In this document: piece by piece, positions 23,712 through 38,100 of the stretch
Numbering within the stretch: position 1 is the first letter of the stretch
Layout: each line of letters opens with the position of its first letter
Source: Xylocopa sonorina
Taxonomy: Eukaryota; Arthropoda; Insecta; Hymenoptera; Apidae
Assembly: GCF_050948175.1 (NCBI RefSeq)
Contig: NW_027490115.1
Location: forward strand, 1,426,001-1,490,000
Direction of reading: 5' to 3'
Length of the DNA stretch: 64,000 bases
Program-made: the position numbers and the translations under genes
The notes under the pieces: model-generated
What the model saw: only the letters and a program-made list of their open reading frames with translations
What the model was told of the DNA's origin: nothing
Databases searched by the model: none

Positions 23712-24451
23712 TTGCATCTCATATCTATGTTTCATGATAAGATATAATATTCATTGCGAAGTGTTATGCATTCCTTGTATACGATTCAAATGAATGTAAA
23801 TGCGACACTTCCTTGCAAGGAAATAGCGTTTGTAGATGTCTACGTATCGTAGCAATAGAGTTCTTATGTTTCTTAAAACGCGATATCGCATCTCATTTCT
23901 ATGTTTCATGGTAAGATATAATATGATTTGCGAAGTGTTATGTATTCCTCGTCTACACTACAAATGATTGTGAATGCGACACTACCTCGCTAGGAAATAG
24001 CGTTTGCAGATGTCTAGGTATCGTAGCAATAGTGTTCTTATGATTCTTAAAACGCGACATCGCAACTCAATTCTATGTTTCATGGTAAGATATAATATGA
24101 TTTGCGAAGTGTTATGTATTCCTCGTCTACACTTCAAATGAATGCAAATGCGACACTTCCTTCCAAGGAAATAGCATTTGCAGATGTCTACGTATGGTAG
24201 CAATAGATTTCTAATGCTTCTTAAAACGCGATATCGCATCTCATTTCTATGTTTCATGGTAAGATATAATGTGGTTTGCGAAGTGTTATGTATTCCTCGT
24301 CTACACTTCAAATGAATGTAAATGCGACACATCCATGCAAGGAAATAGCGTTTGCAGATTTCTACGTATCGTAGCAATAGATTTCTAATGCTTCTTAAAA
24401 CGCGATATCGCATCTCATTTCTATGTTTCATGGTAAGATATAATATGATTG
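23712..24451 (+). repeat. 17-monomer-offset duplicate, copy 1
   Basis: Matches 26670-27409 at an offset of 2958 bp, with shared rare markers TTTGTAGATG, CACTACAAATGATTG, ACTACCTCGC and CGACATCGCAACTCAATTC. After 24451 the match continues at an offset of 18 units (GGCGAACTCTT at 24451 and 27583), so one extra monomer lies in the second copy. Also matches about 60252-60810. Confidence 0.87.
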
Positions 24452-24627
24452 GCGAACTCTTATGCATTCCACGTCTACACTTCAAATGAATGTAAATGCG
24501 ACACTTCTTTGCTAGGAAATAGCGTCTGCAGATGTCTAGGTATCGCAGCAATGGAGTTCGAATGCTTCTTAAAACGAGATATTGCATCTCATATCTATGT
24601 TTCATGATAAGATATAATATTCATTGC

Positions 24628-26504
24628 GAAGTGTTATGCATTCCTCGTACACGATTCAAATGAATGTAAATGCGACACTTCCTTGCAAGGAAATAGCGTT
24701 TGCAGATGTCTACGCATCGTAGCAATAGTGTTCTTATGATTCTTAAAGCGCAATACCGCATCTCATTTCAATGTTTCATGGTAAGATATAATATGATTTG
24801 CGAAGTGTTATGTATTCCTCGTCTACACTTCAAATGAATGTAAATGCGACACTTCCATGCAAGGAAATAGCGTTTGCAGATTTCTACGTATCGTAGCAAT
24901 AGATTTCTAATGCTTCTTAAAACGCGATATCGCATCTCATTTCTATGTTTCATGGTAAGATATAATATGATTTGCGAAGTGTTATGTATTCCTCGTCTAC
25001 ACTTCAAATGAATGTAAATGCGACACTTCCTTGCAAAGAAATAGCGTTTGCAGATGTCTACGTATCGTAGCAATAGATTACTAATGCTACTTAAAACGCG
25101 ATATCGCATCACATTTCTATGTTTCATGGTAAGATAATATATGATTTGCGAAGTGTCACGTATTCCTCGTCTACACTTCAAATGAATGTAAATGCGACAC
25201 TTCTTTGCTAGGAAATAGCGACTGCAGATGTCTAGGTATCGTAGCAATAGAGTTCAAATGCTTCTTAAAACGAGATATTGCATCTCATATCTATGTTTCA
25301 TAATAAGATATAATATTCATTGCGAAGTGTTATGCATTCCTCGTATACGATTCAAATGAATGTAAATGCGACACTTCCTTGCAAGGAAATAGCGTTTGCA
25401 GATGTCTACGCATCGTAGCAATAGAGTTCTTATGATTCTTAAAACGCAATACCGCATCTCATTTCTATGTTTCATGGTAAGATATAATATGATTTGCGAA
25501 GTGTCATGTATTCCTCGTCTACACTTCAAATGAATGTAAATGCGTCACTTCTTTGCTAGGAAATAGCGTCTGCAGATGTCTAGGTATCGTAGCAATAGAG
25601 TTCAAATGCTTCTTAAAACGAGATATTGCATCTCATATCTATGTTTCATGATAAGATATAATATTCATTGCGAAGTGTTATGCATTCCTCGTATACGATT
25701 CAAATGAATGTAAATGCGACACTTCCGTGCAAGGAAATAGCGTTTGCAGATTTCTACGTATCGTAGTAATAGGTTTCTAATGCTTCTTAAAACGCGATAT
25801 CGCATCTCATTTCTATGTTTCATGGTGAGATATAATATGATTTGCGAAGTGCTTTGTATTCCTCGTCCACACTTCAAATGAATGTAAATGCGACACTTCC
25901 TTGCAAAGAAATAGCGTTTGCAGATGTCTACGTATCGTAGCAATAGATTACTAATGCTACTTAAAACGCGATATCGCATCTCATTTCTATGTTTCATGGT
26001 AAGATATAATGTGATTTGCGAAGTGTTATGTATTCCTCGTCTACATTTCAAATGAATGTAAATGCGACACTTCCTTGCAAGGAAATAGCGTTTGCAGATG
26101 TCTACCTATCGTAGCAATAGGGTTCTAATGCTTCTTAGAACGCGATATCGCATCTCATTTCTTTGTTTCATGGTAAGATATAATATGATTTGCGAAGTGT
26201 TTTGTATTCCTCGTCTACACTTCAAATGAATGTAAATGCAACACTTCCTTGCATGGAAATAGCGTTTGCAGATGTCTACCTATCGTAGCAATAGGGTTCT
26301 AATGCTTCTTAAAACGCGATATAGCAATTCATTTCTTTGTTTCATGGTAAGATATAATATGATTTGCGAAGTGTTTTGTATTCCTCGTCCACACTTCAAA
26401 TGAATGTAAATGCGACACTTCCTTGCAAAGAAATAGCGTTTGCAGATGTCTACGTATCGTAGCAATAGATTTCTAATGCTTCTTAAAACGCGATATCGCA
26501 TCTC
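24628..26504 (+). repeat. 21-monomer higher-order repeat, copy 2
   Basis: Partner of 20974-22850. The left edge is fixed by ATTGCGAAG here versus ATTGAGAAG in the first copy, and the right edge by CTCACTTC versus CTCATTTC near 26505. Confidence 0.91.
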
Positions 26505-26669
26505 ACTTCTATGTTTCATGGTAAGATATTATATGATTTGCGAAGTGTCATGTATTCCTCGTCTACACTTCAAATGAGTGTAAATGCGACACTTCTTCGC
26601 TAGGAAATAGCGTCTGCAGATGTCTAGATATCGTAGCAATAGAGTTCAAATGCGTCTTAAAACTAGATA

Positions 26670-27409
26670 TTGCATCTCATATCTATGTTTCATGATAAGA
26701 TATAATATTCATTGCGAAGTGTTATGCATTCCTCGTATACGATTCAAATGAATGTAAATGCGACACTTCCTTGCAAGGAAATAGCGTTTGTAGATGTCTA
26801 CGTATCGTAGCAATAGAGTTCTTATGTTTCTTAAAACGCGATATCGCATCTCATTTCTATGTTTCATGGTAAGATATAATATGATTTGCGAAGTGTTATG
26901 TATTCCTCGTCTACACTACAAATGATTGTGAATGCGACACTACCTCGCTAGGAAATAGCGTTTGCAGATGTCTAGGTATCGTAGCAATAGTGTTCTTATG
27001 ATTCTTAAAACGCGACATCGCAACTCAATTCTATGTTTCATGGTAAGATATAATATGATTTGCGAAGTGTTATGTATTCCTCGTCTACACTTCAAATGAA
27101 TGCAAATGCGACACTTCCTTCCAAGGAAATAGCATTTGCAGATGTCTACGTATGGTAGCAATAGATTTCTAATGCTTCTTAAAACGCGATATCGCATCTC
27201 ATTTCTATGTTTCATGGTAAGATATAATGTGGTTTGCGAAGTGTTATGTATTCCTCGTCTACACTTCAAATGAATGTAAATGCGACACTTCCATGCAAGG
27301 AAATAGCGTTTGCAGATTTCTACGTATCGTAGCAATAGATTTCTAATGCTTCTTAAAACGCGATATCGCATCTCATTTCTATGTTTCATGGTAAGATATA
27401 ATATGATTT
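26670..27409 (+). repeat. 17-monomer-offset duplicate, copy 2
   Basis: Partner of 23712-24451. The unit after it carries TTTGCCAAGTGTTATGAATTCC, which is lacking in the first copy but present at about 60815. The 60 kb version is therefore a mosaic: left part like 23.5-24.2 kb, right part like 27.4 kb. Confidence 0.85.
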
Positions 27410-27664
27410 GCCAAGTGTTATGAATTCCTCGTCTACACTTCAAATGAATGTAAATGCGACACTTCCTTGCAAAGAAATAGCGTTTGCAGATGTCTACGTA
27501 TCGTAGCAATAGATTACTAATGCTACTTAAAACGCGATATCGCATCTCATTTCTATGTTTCATGGTAAGATATAATATGATTGGCGAACTCTTATGTATT
27601 CCTCGTCTACACTTCAAATGAATGTAAATGCGACACTTCTTTGCTAGGAAATAGCGTCTGCAGA

Positions 27665-27838
27665 TTTCTAGGTATCGCAGCAATAGAGTTCAAATGCTTC
27701 TTAAAACGAGATTATGCATCTCATATCTGTGTTTCATGATAAGATATAATATGATTTGCGAAGTGTTATGCATTCCTCGTATACGATTCAAATGAATGTA
27801 AATGCGACACTTCCTTGCAAGGAAATAGCGTTTGCAGA
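27665..27838 (+). repeat. Hybrid A/B monomer with shuffled ATTATGC
   Basis: The left two thirds are A type (TTCAAATGC, CTCATATC, CATGATAAG) and the next segment switches to B type (ATATGATTTGCG) before returning to the A-like CGTATACG. GATATTGC is replaced by GATTATGC of equal length near 27710-27717, a second case of a length-neutral shuffle. The replaced patch is short, so gene conversion is as likely as crossing over. Confidence 0.8.
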
Positions 27839-28220
27839 TGTCTACGCATCGTAGCAATAGAGTTCTTATGATTCTTAAAACGCAATACCGCATCTCATTT
27901 CTATGTTTCATGGTAAAATATAATCTGATTTGCGAAGTGTTATGTATTTCTCGTCTACACTTCAAATGAATGTAAATGCGACACTTCCATGCAAGGAAAT
28001 AGCGTTTGCAGATTTCTACGTATCGTAGCAATAGATTTCTAATGCTTTTTAAAACGCGATATCGCATCTCAATCCTGTGTTTCATGGTAAGATATAATAT
28101 GATTTGCGAAGTGTTATGTATTCCTCGTCTACACTTCAAATGAATGTAAATGCGACACTTCCTTGCAAAGAAATAGCGTTTGCAGATGTCTACGTATCGT
28201 AGCAATAGATTACTAATGCT
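27761..28220 (+). repeat. 49-monomer-offset duplicate, copy 2
   Basis: Partner of 19235-19694. Private differences include TAAAATATAATC (for TAAGATATAATC) near 27915 and AATGCTTTTTAAAAC near 28050. A related but shorter match appears at about 61180-61430. Confidence 0.83.
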
Positions 28221-29175
28221 ACTTAAAACGCGATATCGCATCTCACTTCTATGTTTCATGGTAAGATATTATATGATTTGCGAAGTGTCATGTATTCCTC
28301 GTCTACACTTCAAATGAGTGTAAATGCGACACTTCTTCGCTAGGAAATAGCGTCTGCAGATGTCTAGATATCGTAGCAATAGAGTTCAAATGCTTCTTAA
28401 AACGAGATATTGCATCTCATATCTATGTTTCATGATAAGATATAATATTCATTGCGAAGTGTTATGCATTCCTCGGATACGATTCAAATGAATGTAAATG
28501 CGACGCTTCCTTGCAAGGAAATAGCGTTTGCAGATGTCTACGCATCGTAGCAATAGAGTTCTTATGATTCTTAAAACGCAATACCGCATCTCATTTCTAT
28601 GTTTCATGGTAAGATATAATATGATTTGCGAAGTGTCATGTATTCCTCGTCTACACTTCAAATGAATGTAAATGCGTCACTTCTTTGCTAGGAAATAGCA
28701 TCTGCAGATGTTTAGGTATCGTAGCAATAGAGTCCAAATGCTTCTTAAAACGAGATATTGCATCTCATATCTATGTTTCATGATAAGATATAATATTCAT
28801 TGCGAAGTGTTATGCATTCCTCGTATACGATTCAAATGAATGTAAATGCGACACTTCCATGCAAGGAAATAGCGTTTGCAGATTTCTACGTATCGTAGCA
28901 ATAGGTTTCTAATGCTTCTTAAAACGCGATATCGCATCTCATTTCAATGTTTCATGGTAAGATATAATATGATTTGCGAAGTGCTATGTATTCCTCGTCT
29001 GCACTTCAAATGAATGTAAATGCGACACTTCCTTGCAAAGAAATAGTGTTTGCAGATGTCTACGTATCGTAGCAATAGATTTCTAATGCTTCTTAAAACG
29101 CGATAACGCGTCTCATTTCTATGTTTCATGGTAAGATATAATATGATTTGCGAAGTGTTATGCATTCCTCGTATA

Positions 29176-29938
29176 CGATTCAAATGAATGTAAATGCGAC
29201 ACTTCCTTGAAAGGAAATAGCGTTTGCAGATGTCTACCTATCGTAGCACTAGAGTTCTAGTGCTTCTTAAAACGCGATATTGCATCTCATATCTATGTTT
29301 CATGATAAGATATAATATTCATTGAGAAGTGTTATGCATTCCTCGTCTACGATTCAAATGAATGTAAATGCGACACTTCCTTGCCAGGAAATAGCGTTTG
29401 CAGATGTCTAGGTATCGTAGCAATAGAGTTCAAATGCTTCTTAAAACGAGATATTGCATTTCATATTTTTGTTTCATGATAAGATATAATATTCATTGCG
29501 AAGTGTTATGTATTCCTCGTCTACACTTCAAATGAATGTAAATGCGACACTTCCTTGCAAGGAAATAGCGTCTGCAGATGTCTACGTATCGCAGCAATAG
29601 AGTTCTTATGATTCTTAAAACGCGATATCGCATCTTATTTTTATGGTTTATGGTAAGATATAATATGATTTGCGAAGTGTCATGTATTCCTCGTCTACAC
29701 TTCATATGAATGTAAATGCGACACTTCCTTGCAAGGAAACAGCGTTTGCAGATGTCTACGTATTGTAGCAATGGAGTTCTTACGATACTTAAAACGCGAT
29801 ATCGCATCTCATTTCTATGTTTCATGGTAAGAAATAATATGATTTGCGAACTGTTATGTATTCCTCGTCTACACTTCAAATGAATGTGAATGCGACACTT
29901 CCTCGCTAGGAAATAGCGTCTGCAGATGTCTACGTATC
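29176..29938 (+). repeat. 70-monomer-offset duplicate, copy 1
   Basis: Matches about 41356-42118 at an offset of 12180 bp, with the rare palindrome form TTCCTTGAAAGGAA at 29203-29216 and the ATATTTTTG variant. The same leading segment also begins units near 48.69, 53.22 and 56.52 kb. A private difference is GTAGCACTAG near 29250. Confidence 0.84.
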
Positions 29939-30769
29939 GTAGCAATAGAGTTCTTATGATTTCTAAAACGCGATATAGCATCTCATATCTATGTTTCATG
30001 ATTAGATATAATATTCATTGAGAAGTGTTATGCATTCCTCGTCTACGATTCAAATGAATGTAAATGCGACACTTCCTTGCCAGGAAATAGCGTTTGCAGA
30101 TGTCTACGTATCGTAGCAATGGAGTTCTTATGATACCTAAAACCCGATATCGCATCTCACTTCTATGTTTCATGGTAAGATATAATATGTTTTGCGAAGT
30201 GTCATGTATTCCTCGTCTACAGTTCATATGAATGTAAATGCGACACTTCCTTGCAAGGAAATAGCGTTTGCAGATGTCTACCTATCGTAGCAATAGAGTT
30301 CTAGTGCTTCTTAAAACGCGATATTGCATCTCATATCTATGTTTCATGATAAGATATAATATTCATTGAGAAGTGTTATGCATTCCTCGTCTACGATTCA
30401 AATGAATGTAAATGCGACACTTCCTTGCTAGGAAATAGCGTCTGCAGATGTCTATGTATCGTAACAATGGAGTTCAAATGCTTCTTAAAACTAGATATTG
30501 CATCTCATATCTATGTCTCATGATAAGATATAATATTCATTGCGAAGTGTTATGCATTCCTCGTATACGATTCAAATGAATGTAAATGCGACACTACCTT
30601 GCATGGAAATAGCGTTTGCGGTTGTCTACGTATCGTAGCAATAGAGTTCTTATGATTCTTAAAACCCGATATCGTATCTCATTTCTATGTTTCATGGTAA
30701 GATATAATATGATTTGCGAAGTGTTATGTATTCCTCGTCTACGATTCAAATGAATGTAAATGCGACACT

Positions 30770-32535
30770 TCCTTGCCAGGAAATAGCGTTTGCAGATGTC
30801 TACGTATCGTAGCAATGGAGTTCTTATGATACCTAAAACCCGATATCGCATCTCACTTCTATGTTTCATGGTAAGATATAATATGATTTGCGAAGTGTCA
30901 TGTATTCCTCGTCTACACTTCATATGAATGTAAATGCGACACTTCCTTGCAAGGAAATAGCGTTTGCAGATGTCTACCTATCGTAGCAATATAGTTCTAG
31001 AGCTTCTTAAAACGCGATATTGCATCTCATATCTATGTTTCATGATAAGATATAATATTCATTGAGAAGTGTTATGCATTCCTCGTCTACGATTCAAATG
31101 AATGTAAATGCGACACTTCCTTGCTAGGAAATAGCGTCTGCAGATGTCTATGTATCGTAACAATGGAGTTCAAATGCTTCTTAAAACTAGATATTGCATC
31201 TCATATCTATGTCTCATGATAAGATATAATATTCATTGCGAAGTGTTATGCATTCCTCGTATACGATTCAAATGAATGTAAATGCGACACTACCTTGCAT
31301 GGAAATAGCGTTTGCGGTTGTCTACGTATCGTAGCAATAGAGTTCTTATGATCCTTAAAACGCGATATCGCAGCCCATTTCTATGTTTCATGGTAAGATA
31401 TAATATGATTTGCGAAGTGTTATGTATTCCTCGTCTACGATTCAAATGAATGTAAATGCGACACTTCCTTGCCAGGAAATAGCGTTTGCAGATGTCTACG
31501 TATCGTAGCAATGGAGTTCTTATGATTCTTAAAACGCGATATCGCAGCCCATTTCTATGTTTCATGGTAAGATATAATATGATTTGCGAAGTGTTATGTA
31601 TTCCTCGTCTACGCTTCAAATGAATGTGAATGCGACACTTCCTCGCTAGGAAATAGCGTTTGCAGATGTCTACGTATCGTAGCAATAGAGTTCTTATGAT
31701 TCTTAAAACGCGATATCGCATCTCATTTCTATGTTTTATGGTAAGATATAATATGATTTGCGAAGTGTTATGTATTCCTCGTCTACACTTCAAAGGAATG
31801 TAAATGCGACACTTCCTTGCAAGGAAATTGCGTTTGCAGATGTCTACCTATCGTAGCAATAGGGTTCTAATGCTTCATAAAACGCGATATCGCATCTCAT
31901 TTCTTTGTTTCATGGTAAGATATAATATGATTTGCGAAGTGTTTTGTATTCCTCGTCTACACTTCAAATGAATGTAAATGCGACACTTCCTTGCAAAGAA
32001 ATAGCGTTTGCAGATGTCTACGCATCGTAGCAATAGAGTACTTATGATTCTTAAAACGCAATACCGCATCTCATTTCTATGTTTCATTGTAAGATATAAT
32101 ATGATTTGCGAAGTGTTATGCATTCCTCGTATACGATTCAAATGAATGTAAATGCGACACTTCCTTGCAAGGAAATAGCGTTTGCAGATGTCTACGCATC
32201 GTAGCAATAGAGTTCTTATGATTCTTAAAACGTAATTCCGCATCTCATTTCTATGTTTCATGGTAAGATATAATATGATTTGCGAAGTGTCATGTATTCC
32301 TCGTCTACACTTCAAATGAATGTAAATGCGTCACTTCTTTGCTAGGAAATAGCGTCTGCAGATGTCAAGGTATCGTAGCAATAGAGTTCAAATGCTTCTT
32401 AAAACGAGATATTGCATCTCATATCTATGTTTCATGATAAGATATAATATTCATTGCGAAGTGTTATGCATTCCTCGTATACGATTCAAATGAATGCAAA
32501 TGCGACACTTCCTTGCAAGGAAATAGCGTTTGCAG
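30770..32535 (+). repeat. 105-monomer-offset duplicate, copy 1
   Basis: Matches 49040-50980. The offset is 18270 bp (105 units) up to about 32016, then 18444 bp (106 units), because the second copy has one additional monomer at about 50281-50454. Shared rare markers include GGAAATTGCG, GTACTTATG and CATTGTAAG. A private difference is ATATAGTTCTAGAGC near 30990. Confidence 0.88.
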
Positions 32536-32630
32536 ATTTCTACGTATCGTAGTAATAGGTTTCTAATGCTTCTTAAAACGCGATATCGCATCTCATTTCT
32601 ATGTTTCATGGTGAGATATAATATGATTTG

Positions 32631-35160
32631 CGAAGTGTTATGTATTCCTCGTCTACACTTCAAATGAATGTAAATGCGACACTTCCTTGCAAAGAAATAG
32701 CGTTTGCAGATGTCTACGTATCGTAGCAATAGATTACTAATGCTACTTAAAACGCGATATCGCATCTCATTTCTATGTTTCATGGTAAGATATAATATGA
32801 TTTGCGAAGTGTTATGCATTCCTCGTATACGATTCAAATGAATGTAAATGCGACACTTCCTTGCAAAGAAATAGCGTTTGCAGATGTCTACGTATCGTAG
32901 CAATAGATTACTAATGCTACTTAAAACGCGATATCGCATCTCATTTCTATGTTTCATGGTAAGATATAATATGATTGGCGAACTCTTATGCATTCCACGT
33001 CTACACTTCAAATGAATGTAAATGCGACACTTCTTTGCTAGGAAATAGTGTCTGCAGATGTCTAGGTATCGCAGCAATGTAGTTCGAATGCTTCTTAAAA
33101 CGAGATATTGCATCTCATATCTATGTTTCATGATAAGATATAATATTCATTGCGAAGTGTTATGCATTCCTCGTACACGATTCAAATGAATGTAAATGCG
33201 ACACTTCCTTGCAAGGAAATAGCGTTTGCAGATGTCTACGTATCGTAGCAATAGATTTCTAATGCTTCTTAAAACGCGATATCGCATCTCATTTCTATGT
33301 TTCATGGTAAGATATAATATGATTTGCGAAGTGTTATGAATTCCTCGTCTACACTTCAAATGAATGTAAATGCGACACTTCCTTGCAAAGAAATAGCGTT
33401 TGCAGATGTCTACGTATCGTAGCAATAGATTACTAATGCTACTTAAAACGCGATATCGCATCTCATTTCTATGTTTCATGGTAAGATATAATATGATTGG
33501 CGAACTCTTATGCATTCCACGTCTACACTTCAAATGAATGTAAATGCGACACTTCTTTGCTAGGAAATAGCGTCTGCAGATGTCTAGGTATCGCAGCAAT
33601 GGAGTTCGAATGCTTCTTAAAACGAGATATTGCATCTCATTTCTATGTTTCATGGTAAGATATAATATGATTTGCGAAGTGTCATGTATTCCTCGTCTAC
33701 ACTTCATATGAATGTAAATGCGACACTTCCTTGCAAGGAAATAGCGTTTGCAGATGTCTACCTATCGTAGCAATAGAGTTCTAGTGCTTCTTAAAACGCG
33801 ATATCGCATCTCATTTCTATGTTTCATGGTAAGATATAATATGATTTGCGAAGTGTTATGTATTCCTCGTCTACACTTCAAATGAATGTAAATGCGACTC
33901 CTCCTTGCAAAGAAATAGCGTTTGCAGATGTCTACGTATCGTAGCAATAGAGTTCTCATGATTCTTAAAACGCGATATTGCATCTCATATCTATGTTTCA
34001 TGATAAGATATAATATTCATTGAGAAGTGTTATGCATTCCTCGTCTACGATTCAAATGAATGTAAATGCGACACTTCCTTGCCAGGAAATAGCGTTTGCA
34101 GATGTCTAGGTATCGTAGCAATAGAGTTCAAATGCTTCTTAAAACGAGATATTGCATTTCATATTTTTGTTTCATGATAAGATATAATATGATTTGCGAA
34201 GTGTTATGTATTCCTCGTCTACACTTCAAATGAATGCAAATGCGACTCCTCCTTGCAAAGAAATAGCGCTTGCAGATGTCTACGTATCGTAGCAATAGAG
34301 TTCTTATGATTCTTAAAACGCGATATCGAATCTCATTTCTATGTTTCATGGTAAGATATAATATGATTTGCGAAGTGTCATGTATTCCTCGTCTACACTT
34401 CATATGAATGTAAATGCGACACTTCCTTGCAAGGAAACAGCGTTTGCAGATGTCTACGTATCGTAGCAATGGAGTTCTTACGATACTTAAAACGCGATAT
34501 CGCATCTCATTTCTATGTTTCATGGTAAGAAATAATATGATTTGCGAACTGTTATGTATTCCTCGTCTACACTTCAAATGAATGTGAATGCGACACTTCC
34601 TCGCTAGGAAATAGCGTCTGCAGATGTCTACGTATCGTAGCAATAGAGTTCTTATGATTTCTAAAACGCGATATCGCATCTCATTTCTATGGTTTATGGT
34701 AAGATATAATATGATTTGCGAAGTGTCATGTATTCCTCGTCTACACTTCAAATGAAAGTAAATGCGACACTTCCTTGCAAGGAAATAGCGTCTGCAGATG
34801 TCTACGTATCGCAGCAATAGAGTTCTTATGATTCTTAAAACGCGATACCGCATCTTATTTCTATGGTTTATGGTAAGATATAATATGATTTGCGAAGTGT
34901 CATGTATTCCTCGTCTACACTTCATATGAATGTAAATGCGACACTTCCATTCAAGGAAATAGCGTTTGCAGATGTCTACCTATCGTAGCAATAGAGTTCT
35001 AGTGCTTCTTAAAACGCGATATTGCATCTCATATCTATGTTTCATGATAAGATATAATATTCATTGAGAAGTGTTATGCATTCCTCGTCAACGATTCAAA
35101 TGAATGTAAATGCGACACTTCCTTGCCAGGAAATAGCGTTTGCAGATGTCTACGTATCGT
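32631..35160 (+). repeat. 20-monomer higher-order repeat, copy 1
   Basis: Matches 36111-38640 at an offset of 3480 bp over about 14.5 units. Differences noticed include CTCATTTC/CTCAATTC near 33810, AATGCAAATG/AATGTAAATG near 34236, ATTCTT/ATTCAT near 34834 and GATACCGC/GATATCGC near 34847. It includes two GGCGAACTCTT units, the AAATAGTGTCTGC marker, an A2 unit and a hybrid A/B unit. Confidence 0.9.
34103..34276 (+). repeat. Hybrid A/B monomer, inherited in three copies
   Basis: The unit starts as A type (CTAGGTATCG, TTCAAATGC, CATTTCATATTTTTG, CATGATAAG) and changes at ATAAGATATAAT to B type (ATATGATTTGCG, GTATTCC, CTACACTT). The non-hybrid parent, with ATATTCATTGCG, is seen near 29.49 kb. 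The identical switch occurs at 37583-37756 and 44891-45064, so the exchange preceded both the 20-monomer and 42-monomer duplications. Confidence 0.85.
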
Positions 35161-38100
35161 AGCAATGGAGTTCTTATGATACTTAAAACCCGATATCGTA
35201 TCTCATTTCTATGTTTCATGGTAAGATATAATATGATTTGCGAAGTGTCATGTATTCCTCGTCTACACTTCAAATGAATGTAAATGCGACACTTCCTTGC
35301 TAGGAAATAGCGTCTGCAGATGTCTAGGTATCGTAGTAATAGAGTTCAAATGCTTCTTAAAACTAGATATTGCGTCTCATATCTATGTTTCCTGATAAGA
35401 TATAATACTCATTGCGAAGTGTTATGCATTCCTCGTATACGATTCAAATGAATGTAAATGCGACACTTCCTTGCTAGGAAATAGCGTCTGCAGATGTCTA
35501 GGTATCGTAGCAATAGAGTTCAAATGCTTCTTAAAACTAGATATTGCATTTCATATCTATGTTTCATGATAAGATATAATATTCATTGCGAAGTGTTATG
35601 CATTCCTCGTATACGATTCAAATGAATGTAAATGCGACACTTCCTTGCAAAGAAATAGCGTTTGCAGATGTCTGCGTATCGTAGCAATAGATTTCTAATG
35701 CTTCTTAAAATGCGATATCGCATCCCATTTCTATGTTTCATGGTAAGATATAATATGATTTGCGAAGTGTCATGTATTCCCCGTCTACACTTCAAGCGAA
35801 TGTAAATGCGATACTTCCTTGCAATTAAATAGAGTTTGCAGATGTCTACGTATCGAAGCAATAGTGTTCAAATGCTTCTTAAAACGAGATATTGCATCTC
35901 ATATCTATGTTTCATGATAAGATATAATATTCATTGCGAAGTGTTATGCATTCCTCGTATACGATTCAAATGAATGTAAATGCGACACTTCCTTGCTAGG
36001 AAATAGCGTCTGCAGATGTCTAGGTATCGTAGCAATAGAGTTCAAATGCTTCTTAAAACTAGATATTGCATTTCATATCTATGTTTCATGATAAGATATA
36101 ATATTCATTGCGAAGTGTTATGTATTCCTCGTCTACACTTCAAATGAATGTAAATGCGACACTTCCTTGCAAAGAAATAGCGTTTGCAGATGTCTACGTA
36201 TCGTAGCAATAGATTACTAATGCTACTTAAAACGCGATATCGCATCTCATTTCTATGTTTCATGGTAAGATATAATATGATTTGCGAAGTGTTATGCATT
36301 CCTCGTATACGATTCAAATGAATGTAAATGCGACACTTCCTTGCAAAGAAATAGCGTTTGCAGATGTCTACGTATCGTAGCAATAGATTACTAATGCTAC
36401 TTAAAACGCGATATCGCATCTCATTTCTATGTTTCATGGTAAGATATAATATGATTGGCGAACTCTTATGCATTCCACGTCTACACTTCAAATGAATGTA
36501 AATGCGACACTTCTTTGCTAGGAAATAGTGTCTGCAGATGTCTAGGTATCGCAGCAATGTAGTTCGAATGCTTCTTAAAACGAGATATTGCATCTCATAT
36601 CTATGTTTCATGATAAGATATAATATTCATTGCGAAGTGTTATGCATTCCTCGTACACGATTCAAATGAATGTAAATGCGACACTTCCTTGCAAGGAAAT
36701 AGCGTTTGCAGATGTCTACGTATCGTAGCAATAGATTTCTAATGCTTCTTAAAACGCGATATCGCATCTCATTTCTATGTTTCATGGTAAGATATAATAT
36801 GATTTGCGAAGTGTTATGAATTCCTCGTCTACACTTCAAATGAATGTAAATGCGACACTTCCTTGCAAAGAAATAGCGTTTGCAGATGTCTACGTATCGT
36901 AGCAATAGATTACTAATGCTACTTAAAACGCGATATCGCATCTCATTTCTATGTTTCATGGTAAGATATAATATGATTGGCGAACTCTTATGCATTCCAC
37001 GTCTACACTTCAAATGAATGTAAATGCGACACTTCTTTGCTAGGAAATAGCGTCTGCAGATGTCTAGGTATCGCAGCAATGGAGTTCGAATGCTTCTTAA
37101 AACGAGATATTGCATCTCATTTCTATGTTTCATGGTAAGATATAATATGATTTGCGAAGTGTCATGTATTCCTCGTCTACACTTCATATGAATGTAAATG
37201 CGACACTTCCTTGCAAGGAAATAGCGTTTGCAGATGTCTACCTATCGTAGCAATAGAGTTCTAGTGCTTCTTAAAACGCGATATCGCATCTCAATTCTAT
37301 GTTTCATGGTAAGATATAATATGATTTGCGAAGTGTTATGTATTCCTCGTCTACACTTCAAATGAATGTAAATGCGACTCCTCCTTGCAAAGAAATAGCG
37401 TTTGCAGATGTCTACGTATCGTAGCAATAGAGTTCTCATGATTCTTAAAACGCGATATTGCATCTCATATCTATGTTTCATGATAAGATATAATATTCAT
37501 TGAGAAGTGTTATGCATTCCTCGTCTACGATTCAAATGAATGTAAATGCGACACTTCCTTGCCAGGAAATAGCGTTTGCAGATGTCTAGGTATCGTAGCA
37601 ATAGAGTTCAAATGCTTCTTAAAACGAGATATTGCATTTCATATTTTTGTTTCATGATAAGATATAATATGATTTGCGAAGTGTTATGTATTCCTCGTCT
37701 ACACTTCAAATGAATGTAAATGCGACTCCTCCTTGCAAAGAAATAGCGCTTGCAGATGTCTACGTATCGTAGCAATAGAGTTCTTATGATTCTTAAAACG
37801 CGATATCGAATCTCATTTCTATGTTTCATGGTAAGATATAATATGATTTGCGAAGTGTCATGTATTCCTCGTCTACACTTCATATGAATGTAAATGCGAC
37901 ACTTCCTTGCAAGGAAACAGCGTTTGCAGATGTCTACGTATCGTAGCAATGGAGTTCTTACGATACTTAAAACGCGATATCGCATCTCATTTCTATGTTT
38001 CATGGTAAGAAATAATATGATTTGCGAACTGTTATGTATTCCTCGTCTACACTTCAAATGAATGTGAATGCGACACTTCCTCGCTAGGAAATAGCGTCTG

